Both the position numbers and the translations under genes were made by a program. Below are positions 33,411 to 41,451 of a stretch of 64,000 nt of DNA, one piece after another. A model generated the notes under the pieces. It searched no databases. It saw only the letters and a list, made by a program, of their open reading frames with translations, and was not told where the DNA came from. How positions within the stretch are numbered: the first letter of the stretch is position 1; each line of letters begins with the position of its first letter. The stretch is from Armatimonadota bacterium (GTDB lineage: Bacteria > Armatimonadota > HRBIN16): contig BPGT01000003.1 of NCBI GenBank assembly GCA_026003175.1, forward strand, positions 1-64,000. Direction: 5' to 3'.

Positions 33411-34529
33411 CTAAAAACTCAGCGAACGCGACACCTGCAAGGGGAACTTCTGCGCAACGGCGATGTTGATGCCGAATATTGCACCGCCTATTGCCCAGCC
33501 GTTCTTCGTGCCGTAGCCGGCGCGTATCGCCAGACCGCCCGTCAGTTTTTTCTCCGCACCGAAACGCAGTTCGCGCTTGCCGGTGTTGTTGGTGATGTCC
33601 ACCCAGTCGGCGACGTAGGTAATGCCCAGCGCGCCTTCCATCGCCACGCCCATGTGGACAGCACGCTTAATTGGCTTCACTGTGCTCTGGAGCGCGCCTG
33701 GCATCTGTAGCGTGTTCGGCGCGGTGAAGGGGAACTCGATGTTCGGCTCGATAAAGTTCTCCACCACCAGCGCGTAGGAGAGAGGCAGTTCCCTGTTGGG
33801 CTTCCAGATGATACCCACGTCTACGGCTGTACCGCGCTTATCCAGATAGTCCGCCGTGCCCAGCTCCACCGCCCGGCTACCTGCGTTTCCCGAGGAGAGG
33901 TCGTTCTGGTCGGCGAAGTAGTGGGTGTAAAACACGCGCAGGAAACGCACCCTTGCGCCGATGGCTATCTCGCTCTCAGAGTCTCCCGCTGACAGGCGCG
34001 TGCCCACAGTGACATCTGGCAGGCTGAAGGAGACCATGCCGTAGATGTCACCCTGTGCTCCGGTGAGGTCGTTACTCTCACCGCGCGCCCAGCGCTGTAG
34101 TTGGGCGTTGGGATAGAGACGGAAGTCGCCCACTGCCCCCGCAGTGACTGCGATGCCGTTGAATACCAGCCCAAAGTCGGCGTTGAGCACCGCCTGCACC
34201 TTCTCCTTCTCGCCGAAGGTGCGGACGATACGTGCGGCGTCGGCAAGGTCTACCACCCCTTTCTGCCCGATGGTCACGGTATCGCTAATCTGGCGCAGGG
34301 TAGCGCCTTCCGTGTCCATGTTCAGGTTGCTCAAGCCAAACTGCACCCCGCGCACGTACGCCACCGCTGCCGGGTTCAAGTACATCTGTTGCGCGGGATT
34401 GCGCATCAGTGCAATGCCCGCACCCGCCATACCCCGGCTCGGCGAGCCGAAGAGAGAGATTTCATCGGCGTACGTGCCAGTAGCCATTACCGCCAGCAAC
34501 ACAACAACCTGTAAGGTTCGTTTGCTCAT
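33411..34529 (-). CDS. Putative outer-membrane beta-barrel protein (TraF/FadL-like)
   Basis: 372 residues. Signal peptide (RTLQVVVLLAVMATGTYA), then SLFGSPSRGMAGAGIALM and NPAQQMYLNPAAVAYVRG, the opening of the TraF/OmpP1-like family in which the chain begins with a hatch followed by a long barrel of amphipathic strands. It ends in a terminal strand with aromatic Phe (KFPLQVSRSLSF), as outer-membrane barrels do. Substrate unknown. It lies 11 bases downstream of the lipoprotein gene, so the two form an operon. The 244 bases between this gene and the TPR gene hold only a GCGGGCAACA...TGTTGCCCGC inverted repeat. Confidence 0.7.
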   Translation of the reverse strand: MSKRTLQVVVLLAVMATGTYADEISLFGSPSRGMAGAGIALMRNPAQQMYLNPAAVAYVRGVQFGLSNLNMDTEGATLRQISDTVTIGQKGVVDLADAARIVRTFGEKEKVQAVLNADFGLVFNGIAVTAGAVGDFRLYPNAQLQRWARGESNDLTGAQGDIYGMVSFSLPDVTVGTRLSAGDSESEIAIGARVRFLRVFYTHYFADQNDLSSGNAGSRAVELGTADYLDKRGTAVDVGIIWKPNRELPLSYALVVENFIEPNIEFPFTAPNTLQMPGALQSTVKPIKRAVHMGVAMEGALGITYVADWVDITNNTGKRELRFGAEKKLTGGLAIRAGYGTKNGWAIGGAIFGINIAVAQKFPLQVSRSLSF

Positions 34530-34540
34530 AGCACATCCTC

Positions 34541-35191
34541 CTAAAGCTCCAGAGTACCGGTTCCCAGACCGGTCGTGAGCAGAATCCGTGTGCCATCCGG
34601 CAAGCCCGGTTCGCTGGTCACATCCGTTGTGAGAGTGACCTCGACAGTGTTGCCGCCTCCCTGCGTGACGATTCTCGCCAGCGTGTTCAGGTCACCCGAT
34701 TCCACCGTAGCGCCCAGACAGGGGTCCGCCCCTGCTCCCTGCACCGTGACCGTGTAGTTGTTGCCGGCAGCGTGCGTGAGGACAACAGTGCCGGTGACAG
34801 AGACGTCAAAGGTCACCTGTGCCTGATTGTCGGAAAAGGTAGCGTTGAGGTGGAAGTTGTTCAGGGTGATCGTGTCGGGCAGGGATGTGCCGTCGGGAAC
34901 CTGCACCTGCGCCGATTGGATCCGCTGGCAAATGATAAACCGGCGCACGTTGCCGATGGTGACGTCACTACTGGTGTTGGAGAAAGAGCCGGTATAGCTG
35001 GCGGATGCCTGTTTGGTTACCGCGCCTCCGTTGCGTGACTGGGGCGAGGAGCCAATGAGCAGCTCCATCGTCTCGCCCTCTGAACGTCCGAGCGGGTTGG
35101 AGATTGGCAGGCGTCCTTCCTCCTTCAGCCCTGCGCCGCAGCCCGCCAGCAACGGCGCAATCAGCAGTAGCAGCCAGATGCGTCTTGACAT
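34541..35191 (-). CDS. Exported lipoprotein
   Basis: 216 residues. Lipobox LLAGC follows a short hydrophobic signal (RRIWLLLLIAP), so Cys22 or so would be lipidated. The rest is a Ser/Thr/Val-rich beta structure with two further Cys (RRFIICQRIQ and DPCLGATVES). No family recognised. ATG 35191 has a perfect AAAGGAGGTG upstream; the frame continues to 35242 but the later start fits the signal peptide. Upstream partner of the barrel protein. Confidence 0.7.
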   Translation of the reverse strand: MSRRIWLLLLIAPLLAGCGAGLKEEGRLPISNPLGRSEGETMELLIGSSPQSRNGGAVTKQASASYTGSFSNTSSDVTIGNVRRFIICQRIQSAQVQVPDGTSLPDTITLNNFHLNATFSDNQAQVTFDVSVTGTVVLTHAAGNNYTVTVQGAGADPCLGATVESGDLNTLARIVTQGGGNTVEVTLTTDVTSEPGLPDGTRILLTTGLGTGTLEL

Positions 35192-35301
35192 GTCTGTGAG
35201 AACACCTCCTTTGGAGAATTCGATTCTGTTCATTTTTCGCACTCTGTTGTCTGTCCACCTGCTGCGGTGAATCTATCCAGAGCACCAGCTCCTCTACTAT
35301 T

Positions 35302-36168
35302 ATGGCGTTTCCTCCTTCAAAGCAAGAGGAGCCCCGGGCGATTTTGCGTGCAATCAGCGACGATGGTGGAAAATCCACCACAAAGCAGTGTATAATCATC
35401 CATGATGTTTCCCAGAACGCTTCACAGGCGAGCGGTGGCTATCCTGAGGCGGTATTGCGCTCCGAACCGCGCCACAGGACAGACTGGCTTCTCTCGTACG
35501 TGGATGCCCTGCTGGCACGAGATGTGCGAGAGATCGCAGATATCGAACGGTTGACGGAAGTGCCCCGCCTCCTGCAACTGCTTGCTGCTCAGGCGTGTCA
35601 GACGCTGAACGTAGCCAATCTCTCGCGAGAGACCGGGATTCCCCCGAGCACACTGCAGCGCTATCTGGCTTTGCTGGAGACGTTGTTTCTGCTGGTGCGC
35701 ATACCTGCCTGGTACACCAGCCCTGGCAAGCGGTTGCTGAAGTCGCCGAAGATACTGCTCAACGATACCGGGCTTGCCTGCGCCCTGCTGGGGGGCGATG
35801 AGGAGCGCCTGGCAAACGACCCTCTGATGCAAGGAAGATTGGTGGAAAACTTCGTGGGAATGGAACTGCTCAAGCAAATTGGGTTCGGCAGCCGTCGCCT
35901 GCGATTGCACCACTTCCGAACCGACCGGGGAGAAGAGGTGGATTTTGTCATTGAGGACTCGCAGAGTGCACTGGTGGGCATAGAGGTGAAATCCGGTGCA
36001 ACGGTGCATTCCGAGCACTTTAAGAGGCTTCGCAGCCTGCAGAAGCTGGCGGGCAACCGTTTCGTGTGTGGTATCGTATTATACAGGGGTGAACACACCC
36101 TGCCATTCGGTGAGGGACTGTGGGCACAGCCCATCTCCGCACTGTGGACGGTTGTCAGCACAGGCTGA
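35302..36168 (+). pseudogene. C-terminal remnant of an AAA ATPase with DUF4143 domain
   Basis: From about base 35430 the frame reads ASGGYPEAVLRSEPRHRTDW, then LLARDVREIADIERL, ETGIPPSTLQRYLALLETLF, the KSPKILLNDTGLACALLG motif and a C-terminal DUF4143 part with REEVDFVI-like GEEVDFVIEDSQSALVGIEV. In intact members an N-terminal P-loop ATPase of about 200 residues precedes GGYPE. Here no Walker motif is present upstream, only a short non-matching stretch, so the gene has lost its 5' half. An inverted repeat TGGTGGA-AAA-TCCACCA and a TATAAT (35391) lie just upstream. Probably non-functional. Confidence 0.7.
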
Positions 36169-36175
36169 AGCCTGT
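36160..36175. repeat. ACAGGC-TGAA-GCCTGT hairpin
   Basis: A six-base stem with a four-base loop straddling the stop of the DUF4143 remnant; related to the hairpin at 886-908. Confidence 0.35.
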
Positions 36176-36242
36176 AGCTACAAACAGCGGCTCGAACAGA
36201 GCCCTTGCCAATCCAGAGAATGAGATTCAGAGGAGGTATCAC

Positions 36243-37010
36243 TTGCAGGAAGAGCAACAGAAACAGGGTCCAACCTTTCGGGAACGGTTGTGGGTCATAG
36301 GCATTGCGCTGGCAGTGTTGGCGGTGCTGGTGCCGGGCTATTTAGACCTGCGCCGACGCTCGCTGAACGCCAGCTGTTTGAGCAATATGCGGGAAATGTC
36401 CAGCGCGCTGCGTACCTATATGCTGGACTGGGACGAAACCCTGCCTCTGGCATACTACCGCGATAAGCAGCGGGACAACAAGCTGGTCACCTGGCCCATG
36501 CTCATCGGCGGATATCTGGACGCCAAACGTTTTTACTGTCCGGCGGACCCCGCGAAGCAGGAGCCACCGTACATAGACCCCGACTCGGACGAGAAGCGGC
36601 ACGTCTCGTACGGCTTCTTTCTGCCTGCTTCCGGAGTGCGCCCGAGCAGGCTGCCTGCCAGCGGCTCGCAACTGGCGGTCATTGCCGATAGCGCACCTGA
36701 TGGATTGAACACGCATCCCTTGCCTGATATTCCCGCCGAGCAACAGGCGCTGTTCATCGGCTTTGATACACCGGACAACCGAAGCGACAAGGATGCCCGT
36801 TATGTGCAGAGGCTGGCTGTGTTTTCACGCAACGGCAAGTGGGAAGACTATCGCGATCTGCGCACCCGACATGGCAGCACAATCAACATGCTGTTCGCAG
36901 ACGGTCACGTGGGCGAAGTGCCTGCCAGTGTGATAGCCGTGCAGCGCGATACTGAAGGCAAAGTGCTCTCCCCGTGGAGCGCATATCTGCCGCAGTCGGA
37001 GGTGTACTGA
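36243..37010 (+). CDS. DUF1559-like pseudopilin-type protein
   Basis: 255 residues. An N-terminal membrane segment (ERLWVIGIALAVLAVLVPGY) is followed by RRSLNASCLSNMREMSSALR, the region that follows the pilin helix in DUF1559 and type II secretion G-like proteins. It ends with FADGHVGEVP, the H-X9-DG-type motif. The classic GFTLxE prepilin cleavage site is missing from the N-terminus, so it may be a divergent, uncleaved member. Start TTG 36243 has AGGAGGTATC upstream. One base separates it from the kinase gene. Confidence 0.7.
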   Translation: MQEEQQKQGPTFRERLWVIGIALAVLAVLVPGYLDLRRRSLNASCLSNMREMSSALRTYMLDWDETLPLAYYRDKQRDNKLVTWPMLIGGYLDAKRFYCPADPAKQEPPYIDPDSDEKRHVSYGFFLPASGVRPSRLPASGSQLAVIADSAPDGLNTHPLPDIPAEQQALFIGFDTPDNRSDKDARYVQRLAVFSRNGKWEDYRDLRTRHGSTINMLFADGHVGEVPASVIAVQRDTEGKVLSPWSAYLPQSEVY

Positions 37011-37011
37011 G

Positions 37012-37905
37012 GTGCTGGTCGCAGGGTTAGACGGTGGAGGAACCAAGACCGAAGGGGTCGTCCTGGACGAAGCAGGCGAGGTGGTGGCTTCGGCACGAAG
37101 CGGCGGCACCAATCTCAATTTCGTGCCGTTAGAAGAGTGTGAGCGGTCGGTGCTGGAGGTACTTTCGCGCCTTGCGGAGGTGGTAGACCGTGCGCAGGTG
37201 GTTCGGGTATACTCTACCTTTATCCCCGATCTGCCTACTATTCGCACCGAAATGCAAGCGGTTTTCCCCAACGCACTCTGGCAGCCTCAGGCGGAGCACC
37301 GGGCGGTGCTGGCGGCGGGTGGTGTGCTGAAGCCATACGGCATCGGCGTAGTCGCAGGCACAGGGTCCAGTACGGTGGGTTGGCGTGGAGAGGAAAAATA
37401 CGCCTCTGTCGGCGGTTGGGGGATGTTGCTAGGGGATGAAGGCAGCGCAACCGACATCGCGATACACGCGCTGCGCGCGGTGATTCACGCCTCTGACGGA
37501 CGTGGAGAACCAACAAGCTTGCGCGAGGAGATGTTGGACTATTTCGAGCTGAAGCACTTGTGGGAAATCACTCACCGCGTGTACCGTGACAACCTGCCTC
37601 GTCACATATTGGCGGGCTTTGCGGTGCGGGTGAGCCGAGCAGCCAATGCGGGTGACCGGGTGGCTCAGCGTATCCTCCGCGAGGCAGGGGAGACGCTGGG
37701 CAGCGATGTGCTAGTGGTGGCACGGAAGTTGTTTACTCCCGATGAGACCTTTCCGGTGGTGCTGGGTGGCGGGGTATTTCGGGCAGGCGAGTGGGTAATC
37801 GCCCCTCTGCGCGAGCGGGTGCTGGCGGAGTACCCTAAAGCGCAAGTCATCCTGCCTGATGTGTCGCCGGCAGTCGGGCTGGCACGCCTGGCGCTGAAAG
37901 ATTAG
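37012..37905 (+). CDS. BadF/NagK-type sugar kinase
   Basis: 297 residues of the BadF/BadG/BcrA/BcrD ATPase superfamily, which includes N-acetylglucosamine kinases. Phosphate 1 motif LDGGGTKTEGVVLDEAGEV near the start; VVAGTGSSTVGWRGEEKYAS with GGWGMLLGDEGSATDIA in the middle; phosphate/adenosine motif PVVLGGGVFRAG near residue 250. It probably phosphorylates an amino sugar. GTG 37012 begins one base after the preceding stop. No transporter or hydrolase partner adjoins it. Confidence 0.82.
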   Translation: MLVAGLDGGGTKTEGVVLDEAGEVVASARSGGTNLNFVPLEECERSVLEVLSRLAEVVDRAQVVRVYSTFIPDLPTIRTEMQAVFPNALWQPQAEHRAVLAAGGVLKPYGIGVVAGTGSSTVGWRGEEKYASVGGWGMLLGDEGSATDIAIHALRAVIHASDGRGEPTSLREEMLDYFELKHLWEITHRVYRDNLPRHILAGFAVRVSRAANAGDRVAQRILREAGETLGSDVLVVARKLFTPDETFPVVLGGGVFRAGEWVIAPLRERVLAEYPKAQVILPDVSPAVGLARLALKD

Positions 37906-37955
37906 ATTACTGAGGCACCTGCGCAAAGATTGTAGATAGTACTACTGGGGAGTCG

Positions 37956-38606
37956 TCACTCACATGGCCAGACCTCCGCTCCGTGTAAGCCGGGGTCAGT
38001 GTCCAGCACCTCTTTTGGGATAGGGCGAATGTCGGTATACAGGTACCAGGGATGCCTCATCTTTCCTTGCTCCGCACCGTTCCTGAAACAGAGTGTCTCA
38101 GCATACCTGCGCGATACAGAGCCGTCCAGCCGTAAACGCAGTACTTCCCCAACAATATCCAGATCTGCTTCAGATAACTGTCCATTCGGAAGGCGTTTTC
38201 CATGCAGAACGCAAACGGCTATTCCATGATTAGGATCAGCTTGCTGCATTAACAGCCGATATTTTTCAGTGAAGGGACGGTAGTAATAGTAGCTGGTTTC
38301 GATCCAGCGGTCGCCCTTGTCTGACCCCCACCACGCTGCACCATGTTTGTAGGTATCCGCCGGACAGCGCAGGATGCGTCGGTCGCGGATATAGGGCAAC
38401 AGCAATGCCTGGAATTTGGCAGTCTCGCCGTAGTCCTCGCGATACAGCGAGAAGGCTACGTGAAACTGCCGCAGGTTGCTGGTGCATACCGGCTCATACG
38501 ACTTCTTGCGCGCTTGCTGGAACACGGGCAACAGCAACGCCACCAGCAGGGCAATAATCGCCACCACAACCAGTATCTCCAGCAGGGTGAAACCTCTTCG
38601 GAACAT
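37956..38606 (-). CDS. Prepilin-type N-terminal methylation domain protein
   Basis: 216 residues. RRGFTLLEILVVVAIIALLV is a canonical type IV prepilin leader and helix, with cleavage before Phe. The soluble part keeps CTSNLRQFHVAFSLYREDY and RDRRILRCPADTYKHG, as in the type II secretion G-like proteins of this phylum. No H-X9-DG end is obvious. ATG 38606 has GGGAGGTAAG upstream. Last gene of a minus-strand cluster with the membrane protein, Cys-rich protein and HTH regulator. Confidence 0.85.
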   Translation of the reverse strand: MFRRGFTLLEILVVVAIIALLVALLLPVFQQARKKSYEPVCTSNLRQFHVAFSLYREDYGETAKFQALLLPYIRDRRILRCPADTYKHGAAWWGSDKGDRWIETSYYYYRPFTEKYRLLMQQADPNHGIAVCVLHGKRLPNGQLSEADLDIVGEVLRLRLDGSVSRRYAETLCFRNGAEQGKMRHPWYLYTDIRPIPKEVLDTDPGLHGAEVWPCE

Positions 38607-38611
38607 CGGTC

Positions 38612-39127
38612 TTACCTCCCGTAGTGAAGAAAATCGTGAACAGGCCGGGAAAAGCGATTGAGCCATATGGGCATGCCCAACACTAGCAATGATGCTACAC
38701 ACAGTTCCAGCATAAGATTAACCACGTTGACCGTGCCAAACCGCCAGTCGTCAGGTAGGCGCGTCAGTGTAATGATGAGACCCAAAAACCAGCCCCGGTG
38801 CACCAGCAACGCAAACAAGCATAGAGGTAAAGCAAATTGCCTCGTGTATCTGCTTCGATGCCTTGCCAACCCCGCCGTAACCACTCCAGCTGCGCTTCCC
38901 CATACGATATATGGTATCCAGAGCCCAGGATAAAACAACAGAGATCCCGGAGATATAAAGGAGATATCTTCAGGCACACGGGACAACCACAAGATCTCAC
39001 TAATAGCTCTCTCGGTGAGAGGTGCCAACACTACCGTAACAACAACCGCCAGCGCCGACATAAGCAGGCCAACCAGCGCCGCAGCCATCATTTCATCCCG
39101 AATGTACCCGTTGTGCATATTAGCCAT
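38612..39127 (-). CDS. Four-span membrane protein of unknown function
   Basis: 171 residues with hydrophobic segments AAALVGLLMSALAVVVTVVL, WIPYIVWGSAAGVVTAGLA, LPLCLFALLVHRGWFLGLII and VVNLMLELCVASLLVLGMPI. No enzyme or transporter motif. Five bases separate it from the pseudopilin, so the two are co-transcribed. Possibly an inner-membrane partner for the pseudopilin or the Cys-rich protein. Confidence 0.7.
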   Translation of the reverse strand: MANMHNGYIRDEMMAAALVGLLMSALAVVVTVVLAPLTERAISEILWLSRVPEDISFISPGSLLFYPGLWIPYIVWGSAAGVVTAGLARHRSRYTRQFALPLCLFALLVHRGWFLGLIITLTRLPDDWRFGTVNVVNLMLELCVASLLVLGMPIWLNRFSRPVHDFLHYGR

Positions 39128-39190
39128 TTTTACATTACCTCACATGCAGACTTGGGCAAGAGGGGTGCAGCTGCACCCCTCGATCCTGAT

Positions 39191-39727
39191 CTAATTACAG
39201 TTGACCGGCGGTTCTACACAGGGAGGGAGTGGACAAGGCGCATCGTTGCCTTGACAAGTGGGAGTAGGTATCAGACTCGACCAGCATCCTGCCGGCGTCC
39301 ATGGACAACACCTCACCACGTAACAGTCCCCGCAGTTCCACCGGTATTTAGAACGTTTGTACTTTTTGTAGCCACCTTGGTTGTAACAGGAGTCCGGCCA
39401 GGATACGCGTTCTGTCCTTTCTTGCGTCAAAACCGGTGCTGAGGTGCACTCTTCCCACAAGTCGATGCACGTTTTGATAAGGGGGTGAAGTTTGGAGGGG
39501 GTGAAAAGGAGATACGGCTTAGCAAAAACAGCAGGCAGGACACTGCGGACACCCTCTCCAAAAGAGCCACTACCCCCACAGCCGCAGCCGCTATTCAGCA
39601 GCAGACTCGCCGGATCCGTCCCCCCCCCCGCGTGCACGCCCAGCGCGGCGAGAGTGTGGGGCAGAGCGAACACGTTTGCCACGAACAGACCCGCTGCCGT
39701 CCAGACCAGAAACCTCCTTAAGCGCAT
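39191..39727 (-). CDS. Cysteine-rich secreted protein of unknown function
   Basis: 178 residues. Signal peptide (LRRFLVWTAAGLFVANVFA) then a Gly-rich stretch with SGCGCGGSGSFGEG, and a C-terminal third dense in Cys, Tyr, Lys and Pro: SCYNQGGYKKYKRSKYRWNC, GDCYVVRCCPWTPAGCW and PCPLPPCVEPPVNC. Fourteen Cys occur after the signal, an even number, so several disulfides are likely. ATG 39727 has GGAGGAGATAC upstream. It resembles no family I can name. It lies between a regulator and a membrane protein in one operon, so it may be a secreted structural or signalling protein. Confidence 0.65.
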   Translation of the reverse strand: MRLRRFLVWTAAGLFVANVFALPHTLAALGVHAGGGTDPASLLLNSGCGCGGSGSFGEGVRSVLPAVFAKPYLLFTPSKLHPLIKTCIDLWEECTSAPVLTQERTERVSWPDSCYNQGGYKKYKRSKYRWNCGDCYVVRCCPWTPAGCWSSLIPTPTCQGNDAPCPLPPCVEPPVNCN

Positions 39728-40046
39728 TTTGTATCTCCTCCTCTCGGTGTGATGCGGAAGCCTTCACTCCCGAAAGACTTCCATATATATTACCGTCGCG
39801 ACAGGGCGGTTTGGTTGGGTCATAACCGTAGTATTTCACAAATTTTTTGCGCAACTCCGCCAGATACCCCTGCACCGTGCCCGGCGACAGCGACATCTGC
39901 TCCGCTATCTGGGCACAGGTGTATCCCTGCAAGCGTAACTGCAGCACCTCACGCAGACGCTCAGGCAGGTTGTTTGCAAAACGTTCGGCATCCAGTTCGT
40001 CTACCGCCAGCGCCTCTACGCAGGTTTCCGCATCGCACTTCAGCAC
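39591..40046 (-). CDS. HTH regulator (sigma-70 region 4/LuxR-type), interrupted at its 5' side
   Basis: The first 75 residues contain LPERLREVLQLRLQGYTCAQ and IAEQMSLSPGTVQGYLAELR, a sigma-70 region 4 or LuxR-type helix-turn-helix. The GTG at 40046 lies only 15 bases from a MITE, and the frame is open from the MITE border. An equivalent open frame resumes beyond the MITE and IS at about 41380-41246, so the native N-terminus was probably cut off. After about residue 85 the frame is low in complexity and overlaps the next gene by 137 bases, so the true end is probably near 39750 and a frameshift is possible. It may encode no active protein now. Confidence 0.5.
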   Translation of the reverse strand: MLKCDAETCVEALAVDELDAERFANNLPERLREVLQLRLQGYTCAQIAEQMSLSPGTVQGYLAELRKKFVKYYGYDPTKPPCRDGNIYGSLSGVKASASHREEEIQNALKEVSGLDGSGSVRGKRVRSAPHSRRAGRARGGGDGSGESAAE

Positions 40047-40061
40047 GCACCGCGTGTTCGG

Positions 40062-40247
40062 GAGGGTGTTCGAAATTGCTGGTTGAATGGATAGATAACC
40101 TAACCCCCTTGCCCCCTTCCCTGCAAGGGAAGGGGGAACGCCCCTCTCCTCGTAGGAGAGAGGACGGGGGTGAGGTAAGGCAGGGATAGCAAGAACGCCT
40201 CTCTCCTTGCGCTACAACCAACTTCTCAACAATTCTCGAACACCCTC
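40062..40247. mobile_element. 186-bp MITE, copy 1
   Basis: Ends are GAGGGTGTTCGA and TCGAACACCCTC, a perfect 12-bp inverted repeat. Inside are two perfect hairpins, CCCCCTTCCCTGCAAGGGAA with GGGGG and CCCCTCTCCT with its complement. Near-identical copies lie at 44436-44621 and 49381-49566. This copy differs by one base in the second hairpin. Exactly nine bases (40248-40256) separate it from the IS, and no perfect target duplication flanks this copy. Confidence 0.9.
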
Positions 40248-40256
40248 TCGAGCTCT

Positions 40257-41245
40257 GAGGGTGTTCAAAAAATCGGTTAGTATCGGGTATACCGATTCCA
40301 TGAAACGACGATACCTACCACAAAGCAGACTCACTACCCTGTCGGTGAAGGTCATCTTCACCATCGTCCAACGCTTCTGCCAAATCCATCCTCTGCCCCC
40401 ACGCCGCGGGCGACCCTACAAATACCCCGAAGCGCTCATCCTCACCCTCCTCTTGCTGGGAGTGCGCGAAAACGCCTCCTACCGACGCCTACTGTTCGCC
40501 CTCGCCCCAGAACTGCTGCCCGACCAACCCCTGCCTGTTGCAGCATCTTGCAGACGAACGCCTGCACCAACTGCTCACTTGGCTTGCCCAGCAGGGCATC
40601 GCGTCAGAGACACCGACCCGTGAAACGCCGTGTGTGTTTGTGGATGGCACGGGCGTGGGGTATGCCTCACCGTTTTTGGCGCAGTATTTGCGTGGGGCAC
40701 AGGTACGTCAGCAGCGGTCGCATGTGAAGGTGGTGGCGTTGGGGTGTTGGCAGGGGGGTCGGGTGTGGGTGATGGGGTTATCGTGTGGGGGGGCATATGC
40801 GGATGAGGGGCGTCTGTTGTGGGAGTGGGTGGAGCGTCATGGGCTTGGTGGTTTGTCGTGTGGCACTTTATTAGTTGGGGACGGGTTGTATGGTTATCGG
40901 GCGCAGTTATTGGTTGCGTTGGAGCGTGCGGGTTGGTTGCCTGTGGCAGTGGTTCGGGATGGCGTGTGGCAGCAGGTGCGTGCGGATGCGCGGTTGCGTG
41001 CGCGTGCACGTGCGCAGACATATGGTTGGGCGTTGCGGGAGCGTTATCGGATAGAGCAGGTGTTTGGTAGTGTGAAGGGAGCTTATGGGAGTGTGTGGCG
41101 AGCGCGTTCGTGGGTGGTTGCACGGGTGTGGGTGTGGGGCATGTTTGTGTTGTGGAACATGGTGGGTGTGGTGCAGGTGGCTGGTAGCGGTTGTTTTGTG
41201 TGTTGGTGGTGGGTGTGGGGTCTATGCGATTTTTCGAACACCCTC
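40257..41245 (+). mobile_element. Insertion sequence with MITE-matching terminal repeats (989 bp)
   Basis: Left end GAGGGTGTTCAAAAAATCG and right end, in the complement, GAGGGTGTTCGAAAAATCG form a 19-bp inverted repeat with one mismatch. Inside is a DDE transposase of the IS4/IS5 superfamily, so the element belongs to a family with 9-bp duplications of the IS903 kind. Its first ten terminal bases are identical to those of the 186-bp MITEs. The transposase frame is broken, so this copy is probably not autonomous. Confidence 0.85.
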
Positions 41246-41260
41246 ATGTGTTCGGGGTGA
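40300..41260 (+). pseudogene. DDE transposase (IS4/IS5 superfamily), frameshifted
   Basis: The N-terminal part (ATG 40300) reads RRGRPYKYPEALILTLLLLG and RENASYRRLLFALAPELL, an HTH-like transposase opening. At about 40535-40555 coding shifts to the +1 frame, where it continues LADERLHQLLTWLAQQG and carries the catalytic Asp in CVFVDGTGVGY, the second Asp in LLVGDGLYGYR and Glu in RYRIEQVFGSVK. The shift direction is +1, not the -1 slip used by many ISs, and a few residues seem lost at the joint. The second frame has no stop inside the element and ends at TGA 41258-41260 in the flank. Probably dead. Confidence 0.75.
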
Positions 41261-41350
41261 GGGTATCCGAAAAAAGCTTTCGTCGCCTCTGTTTCTCGGA
41301 CGGTCGCAGGCGCTTCTTCGGAGGAACGCGCTCTGTCGCGCCCGCAATGG

Positions 41351-41378
41351 ACGGCTCGGCGGGAGCCTCGCCCTCCAC
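41351..41378 (+). repeat. Dispersed GGCTCGGCGGGAGCC repeat
   Basis: ACGGCTCGGCGGGAGCCTCG followed by CCCTCCAC, then a second small stem CCCTCC-ACAAG-GGGAGGG. Same family as 10530-10554 and 30591-30614. Confidence 0.55.
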
Positions 41379-41451
41379 AAGGGGAGGGCAAGAATCAAGA
41401 ATCATGCTTGACAGGCTACCAGGAAGGTGGCTTTGGGTGAGGAAGTTCCCC

